A stretch of DNA of 64,000 nucleotides, taken from UBA2033 sp035345875 (lineage in GTDB: Bacteria; Spirochaetota; Leptospiria; Leptospirales; Leptospiraceae). The notes below the pieces were generated by a model. That model saw nothing but the letters and a program-made list of their open reading frames with translations. It did not search any database and was not told where the DNA came from. Positions 44,136 through 52,016 of this stretch are shown in pieces. The position numbers and the translations under genes were made by a program. The stretch spans positions 89,775-153,774 of the forward strand of contig DAORDH010000010.1 in assembly GCA_035345875.1 (NCBI GenBank). Direction: 5' to 3'. How positions within the stretch are numbered: position 1 is the stretch's first letter; every line of letters starts with the position of its first letter.

Positions 44136-45368
44136 TCAATCAAAATTTAAAAGAGGAGAGTAAACAATAATCTCCTTTTCTTTTCCCTTCACCTTTATAG
44201 GATTCGTCTTTGTCCAATTAAAATCTTTTTTTGATAGAATCATAGATTCTTCTGATACAAGAATTGGCATTCCAATTTCTTTTGTAAGAGATTCAATTCT
44301 AGAAGCAAGATTGACTGTATCTCCTATGATTGTAAATTCTTTTCTCTGTTCAGGTCCTATATCTCCGAGAACTACCTTTCCGGAATGAATGCCAATTCCG
44401 ATTTGCATTTCTTTTTCGTTCTCCAATTTTCTCTTCTCATTAAATGTTTTCATTTTAGATAACATTTCTAATCCACAAAGAATGGCTCTCTTGCTATGAT
44501 CTTCTTGTTCTATTGGTGCTCCAAAATAAGCCATGATTCCATCTCCAATGAATTTATCCAATGTACCTCCATGTTTAAAAATGATTTCAACCATTAGAGT
44601 CAAGTATTCATTGAGAAAAGCTACAACTCTTTCACTTGGGACTGATTCTGAGTAAGCGGTAAATCCTCTAATATCAGCAAACAAAACAGACACCACTGGA
44701 TTTGTATTTTTATTTTTAATTTCTAGAATCTCTTGTGCGATGCTAGGTGAAAAATACCTGGCAAGTTGGTTTCGAATTGTTTTCTCTTGCGCATATTGTC
44801 CGGCAACCCCAATCACTCTTCGCGATACGTTAATTGCTACAAAAACAGAGAATACACTAATTAAAATGACTGATCCTACCCAAGTAGGGAAGGTAACTCC
44901 GGACTGATTGAGAAGTAATATTGTAAATCCAATTGTTTCAAAACCAGCGATGATTGTAGGCAAGTGGAAAACTCCAGAAGGCGCGGGAAGTAAAAAAAGT
45001 AAAAATATACAAAGAGTATACATCGCCCCTGCTTGCGGATATGGTGCGGATTCTAGACTTGTTTTCATGATCAGATATACAATTGGAATATCTGCGATAA
45101 CTGTAGACCAGTGAATGATCCAATGAAGTCTTGAATTTGTCTTCGCTCCTCTGAGAATTAGAACGGATAATAGAACGTAACCAATTAACCATGGAATTTC
45201 AACCTTCCAATAGGTTCGGTCGAAGCCAATCCCAATGATAATACAAAGTAGGAGCCATAGGGAGGATGCAATAATGCGGAAAATAGCAATTTGCCTCGCA
45301 TTTTTTGAATTTTCTTCCTCTAAGATAGGTAGTATTTCTTTTTCTGTCTTTTTTAATAACCAGTTCAA
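44136..45368 (-). CDS. Membrane-bound adenylate cyclase (class III)
   Basis: This is a 410-aa protein. Six hydrophobic segments (about 28-190) are followed directly by a class III cyclase domain with VLFADIRGFTAYS (metal Asp), LDKFIGDGIMAYFG and FTIIGDTVNLASRIESL. It has no HAMP or recognisable ligand-binding domain, so the membrane part itself may sense a signal or serve only as an anchor. It is the second cyclase in this window and is followed by the metallo-beta-lactamase fold gene. Confidence 0.9.
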   Translation of the reverse strand: MNWLLKKTEKEILPILEEENSKNARQIAIFRIIASSLWLLLCIIIGIGFDRTYWKVEIPWLIGYVLLSVLILRGAKTNSRLHWIIHWSTVIADIPIVYLIMKTSLESAPYPQAGAMYTLCIFLLFLLPAPSGVFHLPTIIAGFETIGFTILLLNQSGVTFPTWVGSVILISVFSVFVAINVSRRVIGVAGQYAQEKTIRNQLARYFSPSIAQEILEIKNKNTNPVVSVLFADIRGFTAYSESVPSERVVAFLNEYLTLMVEIIFKHGGTLDKFIGDGIMAYFGAPIEQEDHSKRAILCGLEMLSKMKTFNEKRKLENEKEMQIGIGIHSGKVVLGDIGPEQRKEFTIIGDTVNLASRIESLTKEIGMPILVSEESMILSKKDFNWTKTNPIKVKGKEKEIIVYSPLLNFD

Positions 45369-45952
45369 TTTTTAATTTTCCAGAAGATTTTACAATCTTA
45401 ATCCATAATACCATAATAACTAATTTTCAAAAAAGTCATCTGGTCAATCCTTTAAATGGATATGGAAAAATCTTCTATGATTGAAAAGCCTTTTTATTCA
45501 ATTCGATTTTATCTTTAAACTGGAAGGAATTTTGAACATCTAGATAGTTTTTCTTAGAAATAATCCTTATTTCACACTTTTAAAGAGGATATTTCTCTAT
45601 GTGTCTGACTTCTCTGTAGGGTGAATGTTTTTTTGCCGACTAAGGTTTTACTTCCGAATTCCTTTGACGGATTATGAATTAGAAATGGTAGAGCACTCAA
45701 TTTAGTTGAAAGGTATAAATTTTTATTTTTTTTGGGATTTTCGTTGAAATTTTAAAGCCTAATAATTCTGATTTCCTAGAGAAAAAGAAAAACTAATTTT
45801 CAAAAATAAAAAATTTACCTGAATAAATAATTCTACCGAGAATTTTAGCAGTAGACAGCAAAGACCGAATTTACAATGTGTTTATAGAAACACTTTTAAA
45901 TCCTGTATTTGAAACAAGTAACCGCAGGTGAATATAATTAGGAGTCGTTAGA
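45369..45952. other. Large non-coding region between divergent genes
   Basis: These 584 bases separate the cyclase gene (minus) and the 259-aa exported protein gene (plus). I see no credible open frame, tRNA or riboswitch. A small hairpin GTGTTT/AAACAC is at 45878-45893, followed by TTTTAAA. TTGAAA and TATAAT with 18 bases between lie at about 45909-45938, but this pair ends only 15 bases before the ATG. An unannotated small RNA could be encoded here; nothing in the sequence proves it. Confidence 0.45.
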
Positions 45953-46732
45953 ATGAAAATTTTCAGAATTGTTTTAGTTTTGTGTGTTCTAAATACATTC
46001 ATTTTTGCACAAGAGGAAACAATAAATAAAGAAGAACCTACTGATGCAAAAACAACCGCAGCCAATGCAAGCATTGAGAAAATGTCCCAAGATATAAAGG
46101 ATTATTTCAAAGAAGAAAAGGCTGCTTCTTTATATTATTTGGGAGCAGGTGGTCTTACCACTGCTATGGGGTTGTATTATAGAAGAGAAGCTGTGGATTA
46201 CTATCCAAGCCCAAAGGGTGTTAAACAAGATAATGCATATTATCTAGGTTTATCTTATCCACTTTTAGGCGTTGGTGTTTTCCAATTAGCTACCGGCGGC
46301 TTTATGTATTTTAAAAGTGATAAAAGAGCAAAAGACCTTGAAAAAGAACTAGAAGCAAATCCTGCTTCTTTTAGAGAGCAAGAGCTTTCCCGTATTGAGA
46401 ATGTTGCTTATTGGAATAAAATATTTAGATATGCACAATATGGAATGATTGGGGGAGGACTTTGGGCTTGGTATGCAGGTAATTTAAGTGATAAAGACTA
46501 TATGAAAGGTTTTGGGCAAGCTCTCTTTTTACAAGGGGTTATATCCTTTGCACTCGATTATTTCACCAATAAAAGAACAGATGCGTATCGCGAAAAGTTA
46601 ATTAACTTCAACTTTAGCTATATACCACCTACAAGAAATATTAACTCCTATGCCGTCAATGGAACTGGTGTCAATGGACCCGTTTTAAATGAAGGCTATT
46701 ATATGTTCACTCTAAGTTATATTTTGAAATAA
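45953..46732 (+). CDS. Exported protein of unknown function
   Basis: This is a 259-aa protein with a clear signal peptide ending near FIFA-QEE (residue 19). A Glu/Lys/Ala-rich helical stretch (20-55) is followed by four hydrophobic Gly-rich helices (about 60-80, 100-120, 158-175, 185-205). It ends with a beta-like C-terminus (NFNFSYIPP and YYMFTLSYILK) of outer-membrane style. I do not recognise a family. TAGGAG lies 8 bases before the ATG, and a good terminator follows the gene. Confidence 0.65.
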   Translation: MKIFRIVLVLCVLNTFIFAQEETINKEEPTDAKTTAANASIEKMSQDIKDYFKEEKAASLYYLGAGGLTTAMGLYYRREAVDYYPSPKGVKQDNAYYLGLSYPLLGVGVFQLATGGFMYFKSDKRAKDLEKELEANPASFREQELSRIENVAYWNKIFRYAQYGMIGGGLWAWYAGNLSDKDYMKGFGQALFLQGVISFALDYFTNKRTDAYREKLINFNFSYIPPTRNINSYAVNGTGVNGPVLNEGYYMFTLSYILK

Positions 46733-46752
46733 CACACCGATTCAATTCTATT

Positions 46753-46786
46753 AAACCAGATTGCCGAAAGGCGTCTGGTTTTTTCT
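46753..46786 (+). terminator. Intrinsic terminator of the 259-aa protein gene
   Basis: AAACCAGA (46753-46760) pairs with TCTGGTTT (46774-46781) around an inner GCC-GAAA-GGC hairpin and is followed by TTTT. It lies 20 bases after the stop codon. Confidence 0.88.
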
Positions 46787-46871
46787 TACTTAAACATTCA
46801 TTCATTTTACTCTAGTTACCATTTTTAATCTTTCGAAAAATATTTGTAAATAATCCACATAAGTCCATTGT

Positions 46872-48635
46872 ATGGCTATGAATCGAAAAGATCTCACTAT
46901 TGATAGAGTTTTCGAAATTAATTCCAGAATTAATTCCTCTCATGATCTAAATTCCCTCCTAGATACGATCATGGAAACCATTAAAGACGTTTTAAATACA
47001 GAAGGCTGTTCACTCTTGCTTTATTTAAAAGAAGAAGATTGCCTCTATTTTCATACAAGCAAGGGAGAGAAAAGTGATTTGCTACCTTCTATGAAAGTTC
47101 CACGAGGACGAGGGATTGCTGGTTTGGTTTTGGAAACTCTAGAACCTGTTATTGTAAATGATGCCCAACAGGATGATAGGATTTATAGAGAGATTGATAA
47201 ATCGGTTGGCTTTGTTACTAAAAACCTCATCTGCGTTCCAATGGTTGCGCAGGGGGAAGTCCAAGGAGTTGTTGAGGCTGTCAATACTGTTGATCGAGAC
47301 AGCTTCGAAGAGTATGATATACATTTACTCCAAAATCTATCCATTATGGCGGCTATCGCAATTCGAAATAGAATTTTAGTAGAGGATTTAGAGAGTAAAT
47401 ACAATGAAATTCAATGTCTACTAAAAGTAAGTCAAGCCTTACAAAACATAAATAATATTGAACAATTTCTTGAAGTTGCTTTTAGGTCTGCACTTGAATT
47501 AATCAATGTGGAAAGGTTTTCATTTGCTTATAAAAGTAGATCAAAAGGAAATTGGAGACTCGTTAAGACTTATGGGTTTACATTGGATCCTGAATATATA
47601 TATATTGATGCGAGTCATGGCGTAATTGGTCATATCATACGAACAGGTGAACCATTACTTGTGACAAATACGGATGAGACTAAATTAGAATTTTTATATC
47701 CTGAAAATTATAAGAGTAAATCTTTTATCTCTATACCTATTTTTTTAAATTCTGAAATTTTTGGAATCTTAAGTGTTTCCGATAAGAAGAATAAAAAAGC
47801 ATTTAATAGTTCTGATCTACATTTACTTATCATTATTTCTAATCATATTTTAGAAGCATATAAAGCGTTACTCTCCAAAGAGAAAGAAAAAAAATTAGAG
47901 GCAATACATCGAGATCTTCAAATTGCTTCAAAGATACAGTTGTATTCATTACCAGTCATTCCTAAAAAATTAAAAGGTATGCAGGTGGAATCTTTTTATC
48001 AGTCTTCTAGAGAGATAGGAGGCGACTTTTATGATTTGATTTACCATGGAGAGAATGAATTTTCAGCACTCATAGCAGATGTATCTGGTAAAGGAATTCC
48101 GGCTGCATTGTTTATGGAATTTTCAAAAACTATTTTGGCTAGTGAGGTGCATAGCATAAAATCTCCTGCCAAGAGTTTACACAATGCGAACCAAATTTTG
48201 AAAGAAAAATTTAATTATATGATGCTTGTGGAAGTCATGCTTCTTCGCATTTTTACTAATGAGAAGAAATTTATTTTTGCAAGTGCTGGTCATAATCGCC
48301 AATTTTATTATAAAAAATCCTCAGGCAAAGTAAATCTACTCAGTGGAAAAGGAATTCCACTTGGAACTAGAATGCAGAATTTTGAAATTTCAGAAACGAC
48401 AGTTTCCTATAATTCAGGGGATTTAATTATTTTGTATACTGATGGTATTACAGAAACAATGAACCATAACAAAGAAATGTTTGGGGAAGAAAGATTCATT
48501 GAGTTGATAGAGAATAATGCTGAATTGCCCCTTGAAAGTCTAAAAGATCTAATTAAATTAAAAACAGACGAATTCAGAGGAAGGTCTGAAAACTTAGAAG
48601 ATGATTGCACTCTTTTACTGATTCGATTAGAATGA
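46872..48635 (+). CDS. GAF-GAF-PP2C (RsbU/SpoIIE-type) phosphatase
   Basis: This is a 587-aa cytoplasmic protein. Two GAF domains (about 20-175 and 190-335) precede a coiled coil and a PP2C_SpoIIE domain with GGDFYDLIYH, LIADVSGKGIPAALFME (metal Asp), LYTDGITETMN and EDDCTLLLIRL. It would sense a small molecule and dephosphorylate an anti-sigma antagonist. It is one of two such phosphatases in this window, and again no partner-switch genes are adjacent. A second in-frame ATG lies two codons downstream. Confidence 0.9.
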   Translation: MAMNRKDLTIDRVFEINSRINSSHDLNSLLDTIMETIKDVLNTEGCSLLLYLKEEDCLYFHTSKGEKSDLLPSMKVPRGRGIAGLVLETLEPVIVNDAQQDDRIYREIDKSVGFVTKNLICVPMVAQGEVQGVVEAVNTVDRDSFEEYDIHLLQNLSIMAAIAIRNRILVEDLESKYNEIQCLLKVSQALQNINNIEQFLEVAFRSALELINVERFSFAYKSRSKGNWRLVKTYGFTLDPEYIYIDASHGVIGHIIRTGEPLLVTNTDETKLEFLYPENYKSKSFISIPIFLNSEIFGILSVSDKKNKKAFNSSDLHLLIIISNHILEAYKALLSKEKEKKLEAIHRDLQIASKIQLYSLPVIPKKLKGMQVESFYQSSREIGGDFYDLIYHGENEFSALIADVSGKGIPAALFMEFSKTILASEVHSIKSPAKSLHNANQILKEKFNYMMLVEVMLLRIFTNEKKFIFASAGHNRQFYYKKSSGKVNLLSGKGIPLGTRMQNFEISETTVSYNSGDLIILYTDGITETMNHNKEMFGEERFIELIENNAELPLESLKDLIKLKTDEFRGRSENLEDDCTLLLIRLE

Positions 48636-48640
48636 TTTAT

Positions 48641-48803
48641 TAACTCACCTTACGCAAAATTGACATTTCAAGAAAAAAGAAATGATTTTAATAATATTAG
48701 GAAATGCTAATAAACTAATAAAATCAATAGCCTGCAGCGGCAAGCCCTCTGCTAGGAGCAAACCTCATTTGAACGTTTGGCTCACCTTGCGTAAGGTGAG
48801 TTA
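48641..48803. repeat. Intergenic element bounded by a 17-bp perfect inverted repeat
   Basis: TAACTCACCTTACGCAA (48641-48657) and its exact complement TTGCGTAAGGTGAGTTA (48787-48803) bound a 163-base block. The right arm lies within a smaller hairpin CTCACCTT-GCGT-AAGGTGAG (48781-48800). The interior right half (48729-48780) is richer in G and C than the surroundings. No coding frame or transposase is seen. A MITE-like element or a large stem-loop is possible. Clear target-site duplications were not found. Confidence 0.65.
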
Positions 48804-48814
48804 TTAAAAGTAAA

Positions 48815-49324
48815 TCATTGTTTTTTATAAATTGTTTTTTCCGTTCTATTATCATTAGGATCTAAATAGCTTGATTTATAATGTTTATGGTTTCTTACAT
48901 ATTCTAAAAAAGAATTTGCACTTGAAAAATTTACGTTATCCGTAATAATAATACAGCCATCTTTAAATTTAGGCTCTAACATTTTTAAAAGAGGTAAGTA
49001 TAAATCGTTCCAGCCATCTAATAATACAAATTCTATATTTTCTCGAGAATCTTGAAGTGTTTGCATTGCATCGCCTTCCCGCAATTCTATATAATCATCG
49101 AGTTTTGCTTCTTTAAAATTTTGTTTTGCTATTTTTGCTTTCTCTTCTAGTAACTCTGTTGTAATTACTTTTCCTCCATTTTCTTTTGCTCCTGCACCTA
49201 AATATAAGGTTGAAATGCCAAATGACGTTCCAAATTCTATTATATTCTTTGCTTTACTTTCTAGTATTAATTCATACATTCTAATTCCTTGTTCTCTGCT
49301 CATTGCAATGTATGCATCTTTCAT
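48815..49324 (-). CDS. SAM-dependent O-methyltransferase-like protein (3' frame)
   Basis: This frame encodes a class I methyltransferase: NIIEFGTSFGISTLYLGAG is the SAM-binding motif I, TELLEEKAKIAKQNF and FVLLDGWNDLYLPLL follow, and DNVNF is a later family element. Counting from the ATG at 49324 it has 169 aa, but the frame is open far upstream and the sequence before the ATG (LNRLHKESDGEIFTILKGL) looks like a natural part of the protein. This ATG is therefore probably not the true start. See the pseudogene entry covering 48815-49560. The substrate is unknown. Confidence 0.75.
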   Translation of the reverse strand: MKDAYIAMSREQGIRMYELILESKAKNIIEFGTSFGISTLYLGAGAKENGGKVITTELLEEKAKIAKQNFKEAKLDDYIELREGDAMQTLQDSRENIEFVLLDGWNDLYLPLLKMLEPKFKDGCIIITDNVNFSSANSFLEYVRNHKHYKSSYLDPNDNRTEKTIYKKQ

Positions 49325-49418
49325 ATCTTTTGGTTCTAATTTTCTAAAGATTCCCTTCGAGAGACCTTTTAAAATAGTGAAAATTTCACCATCAGATTCT
49401 TTGTGTAACCGATTTAGT

Positions 49419-49470
49419 GTTTGTTTTAATTCTTTGTTTGTTTTAATTCTTTGTTTGTATTTAATTCTGT
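49419..49470 (-). repeat. 17-bp tandem repeat at the frame junction
   Basis: Two identical copies of GTTTGTTTTAATTCTTT lie at 49419-49435 and 49436-49452 on the + strand. A third, diverged 18-bp copy lies at 49453-49470 and a partial fourth follows. Because 17 is not a multiple of three, each copy gained or lost shifts the reading frame of the lipoprotein-methyltransferase. Confidence 0.9.
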
Positions 49471-49793
49471 GTTTGTATAAATTGGATTCAAAGTTCGCTC
49501 CTTTTGAAAACAGTGAATGAAGACGGACAAAGTTAAGATTAGTATAATTTTATTCTTCATAAATCCTTTCATTTTTTATATACCCTAAACCATAAGTAGT
49601 TTCCCATTTTTGAAAAAGTTGGCTACACACAATTGCCAAAGATAAAGTTCAGTTAAAAACCAACGGGAAATTTCTTTGGGCAATTGGTATAATTCAATTC
49701 TAAGAATAAATGAAATGAATCTTTACTCTTAGAATACAATTTTTCGTTTTATATTAAAATTCTCTAATTCAATAAAAACTTGATTTAACGAAT

Positions 49794-50447
49794 TTATTTA
49801 CTTTCTTTTTTGATAAGTGGAATTTGTAGAAGATGCGGTCTATTCTCGGGTTTATCAAAAGGAGTTCCATCAACATGTTTTGCACCCATAAACAGCATAT
49901 CGTTGTAAATATAGATTAGATCATAGTCTTTTACAATTTGACCTTCCTTTATATTAAATAATGGAAAAGGTTTTTTAAGAATATCTTGTGAGACATTCAC
50001 TTCAAATTTATTCAAGCCTGTAACTGGAAATTGATTGAGTGCATCTGCAAAATTTGGATTGAGTGGAGTAACAATGAATCCTTCATCTAATACATAATCA
50101 ATTTTCTGCGCACCTTTTGCAACAGGATGTTCCCCTTGCCATTCTACATGTCCTTTAAATTCAAACTTCACGAGTGGAAACTTTTGATATGGATCTCCAA
50201 AACTTGTGATTGTGCCTGTGAATTTATCTCCTTCAAAAAACTCAAAAGTTCTAGTGATATAAAAAGGTTGAACTTTTCCTGTTCCAGTCCTATCTTCCTG
50301 TGGTCGAAGTTCCGTTGTAATGCTAATCCATTTATTTCCTTTTATGAAATTTCTGATTTCATCTACAGTTTGTAAGCTCCTTCTTTCACCCTTGCAACTC
50401 ATTACAATACTCATTAGAATTATAATTGTTCCTAAAAATCTTTGCAT
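49794..50447 (-). CDS. Lipoprotein of unknown function
   Basis: This is a 217-aa protein with a signal peptide ending in IVMSC (Cys 18). The rest is predicted mostly beta, with repeated TFEFFEGDKFTGTITSF and LVKFEFKGHVEW strands that resemble a lipocalin-like or small beta-barrel domain. I do not recognise a family. TTAGGAG lies 7 bases before the ATG, and a strong promoter lies 30-60 bases upstream, next to the divergent HxlR regulator gene. It is a likely target of that regulator. Confidence 0.65.
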   Translation of the reverse strand: MQRFLGTIIILMSIVMSCKGERRSLQTVDEIRNFIKGNKWISITTELRPQEDRTGTGKVQPFYITRTFEFFEGDKFTGTITSFGDPYQKFPLVKFEFKGHVEWQGEHPVAKGAQKIDYVLDEGFIVTPLNPNFADALNQFPVTGLNKFEVNVSQDILKKPFPLFNIKEGQIVKDYDLIYIYNDMLFMGAKHVDGTPFDKPENRPHLLQIPLIKKESK

Positions 50448-50477
50448 TGAATACTCCTAAAATAATTTATAGGTTGT

Positions 50478-50506
50478 ATTTAAGCATATAGGATTGAAAA
50501 TGTCAA
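50478..50506 (-). promoter_or_regulatory. Promoter of the lipoprotein gene, at the HxlR divergent junction
   Basis: On the minus strand TTGACA (50506-50501) and TTAAAT (50483-50478) are spaced by 17 bases. The palindrome ACTAGT (50506-50511) touches the -35 element. The region is upstream of the HxlR-type gene, so it is a candidate operator. Confidence 0.5.
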
Positions 50507-50542
50507 CTAGTCATGTTTTTAAGACTAATGGGAAATTATACT

Positions 50543-50881
50543 ATGAATGAAAAAAAAATTAAAATATCGGATGAATCTTGCCCTGTTACATACTGCATGA
50601 AAAAAATCGGAGGAAAGTGGAAGCCTGTGGTTCTCTACCTCATAAGAAAAGGAGCTAATCGATTTGGTATTTTACAAAGAGGTATTGAAGGTATTAGCAA
50701 ACAGATGCTCACCACACAATTAAGAGAATTGGAAGAAGATGGAATACTCGAAAGAATTGTCTATGCAGAAATTCCTCCACGGGTAGAATATCGAATTACT
50801 AAATATGGAAAATCCTTGTTTCCAATCATAGATTCTATGTCTAAATGGGGAAATAAATATAGAAATTATATGGTCGAGTAA
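50543..50881 (+). CDS. HxlR-family transcriptional regulator
   Basis: This is a 112-aa winged-helix regulator. It has the HxlR start CPVTYCMKKIGGKWKPVVLYLI with two Cys, the recognition region GISKQMLTTQLRELEEDGILER and the wing PPRVEYRITKYGKSL. The conserved N-terminal Cys in this family can act as a redox sensor (as in YodB and HypR); here a second Cys four residues later is an extra candidate. I chose the third in-frame ATG (50543) because the family N-terminus starts there; ATGs at 50513 and 50528 are possible. The divergent lipoprotein gene is its likely target. Confidence 0.88.
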   Translation: MNEKKIKISDESCPVTYCMKKIGGKWKPVVLYLIRKGANRFGILQRGIEGISKQMLTTQLRELEEDGILERIVYAEIPPRVEYRITKYGKSLFPIIDSMSKWGNKYRNYMVE

Positions 50882-50977
50882 ATATTTTTAAGTTAAAATG
50901 AATTGGATGCATATTTGTCTAGGATTCTTTTTTCATAAATCTATTTACAAAGTAAAATGGATTTATACTTTGCTCTT

Positions 50978-51571
50978 ATGAAAAGTTTTATTCTACTCTT
51001 TTTATTTATTTTTAGTTTTTTCTATTCTTGCAAAAAAACAGATTCTCGTTTAGATCAAATACATCAGATTCAATCGAATCAAACGCTAACAGAGGAAGAA
51101 AGTCTCTATCAAATGGCTAGAATCATTTTTTCTGATACATTAAAAAATTTTAAATTAGAAAAAAATTCAAGAGGAGCAAATGATGTAAGTATTGAATTCG
51201 GAGGAAATAGAGCTTACACATTCTACTCAGAGTCTGATTATAAAGAAAAAATTCAATTTGACGTTGTGCGATATATATTACTTTATTCTCAGGTAACAGA
51301 GAATAAAAATATAGGAGCGATTCGTATTTCGTTAGTAAAGCCATATTTTGTAAAAGAGCCAGATGCAAAAAAAGAAATTACAGAAGAATTTGAAGTCTTT
51401 CGTGTAAATATTTCAATGGAAGATATAAAAAAAATTTCTGGATGGAATAATCCCAAAATATGGAATGATTCAAGAAATATTAATTCTAGTAATATGACTG
51501 AGCTTTTTAATCAAGTACGTTTAAAATGGAAAATAGAGTTGAATGAACTAAGTCGAATAGAATTAAAGTAA
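50978..51571 (+). CDS. Small lipoprotein of unknown function
   Basis: This is a 197-aa protein whose signal peptide ends in FFYSC (Cys 18) after a Phe-rich hydrophobic core. The ATG at 50978 gives this proper signal; an in-frame ATG at 50957 would add seven residues before it. The mature part is mixed alpha/beta with no recognised domain. It lies 4 bases upstream of the haem-binding protein gene, so the two are probably co-transcribed. Confidence 0.65.
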   Translation: MKSFILLFLFIFSFFYSCKKTDSRLDQIHQIQSNQTLTEEESLYQMARIIFSDTLKNFKLEKNSRGANDVSIEFGGNRAYTFYSESDYKEKIQFDVVRYILLYSQVTENKNIGAIRISLVKPYFVKEPDAKKEITEEFEVFRVNISMEDIKKISGWNNPKIWNDSRNINSSNMTELFNQVRLKWKIELNELSRIELK

Positions 51572-51575
51572 GAGA

Positions 51576-52016
51576 ATGAAAAGAAAAATAATTATCTCCC
51601 TAGTTGTAGTGTTTATTCTTTTACAACTAATTCCAATTAATAGAAACAATCCTAAAGTAGAAGCAGACATACAGGCACCAGAGAGCATTAAGTCGATTTT
51701 AAAGAAATCCTGTTATGATTGTCATTCTAACGAAACTAAGTATCCACTTTACTCTTATATATTTCCCGCTTCTGTCTTTCTAGCACATCATGTAGAAGAA
51801 GGAAGAGAAGAACTAAATTTTTCAAACTGGGAAACGTTACCTGCAAACAAAAAGGTTAAAAAATTGAAAGAGATCAAAGAAGAAATTGAAGAAAAGGAAA
51901 TGCCTCTTTCTTCGTATACAATTATTCATAGAGAAGCCTTATTATCAAAAGAGGAGATGAATCAAATCATAGAATGGGCGGATCAAATGATTCAAAAAAA
52001 TGAATCAAAAGAATGA
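51576..52016 (+). CDS. Haem-binding domain protein (CxxCH)
   Basis: This is a 146-aa protein anchored by one N-terminal helix (4-20). It has a single c-type haem motif, CYDCH, near residue 47, followed by the TKYPLYSYIFPASVFLAHHV, GREELNFSNW and EMPLSSYTIIHREALLS elements of the Haem_bd domain. It would be a periplasmic monohaem protein. It overlaps the KamA-like gene by 17 bases, which is unusual company for a radical SAM enzyme. Confidence 0.87.
   Translation: MKRKIIISLVVVFILLQLIPINRNNPKVEADIQAPESIKSILKKSCYDCHSNETKYPLYSYIFPASVFLAHHVEEGREELNFSNWETLPANKKVKKLKEIKEEIEEKEMPLSSYTIIHREALLSKEEMNQIIEWADQMIQKNESKE

Larger units (their letters stand above)
48815..49560 (-). pseudogene. Lipoprotein-methyltransferase gene split by a 17-bp tandem duplication
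   Basis: An ATG at 49560 opens a lipoprotein signal peptide (MKNKIILILTLSVFIHC) and then a spacer ending KELKQTKN before a TAA at 49428-49426, giving 44 aa. The methyltransferase frame is shifted relative to it. An exact 17-bp direct repeat lies at the junction. Deleting one copy joins the frames as KELKQT-LNRLHKESDGE and gives one protein of 242 aa: a lipoprotein-anchored methyltransferase. Thus the gene is off as sequenced, through recent inactivation, reversible phase variation or an assembly error in the repeat. A short AAAGGAT lies before the ATG. Confidence 0.75.

Noticed and set aside
45909..45938. TTGAAA-18-TATAAT as promoter of the 259-aa protein
   Set aside because: The -10 box ends 15 bases before the ATG and just before the Shine-Dalgarno, so transcription would start within or after it; the true promoter is probably further upstream.
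48641..48803. Integron attC site
   Set aside because: Ends TAAC/GTTA are suggestive, but RYYYAAC and GTTRRRY are not matched, the block is longer than usual attC sites, and no integrase or cassette array is present.
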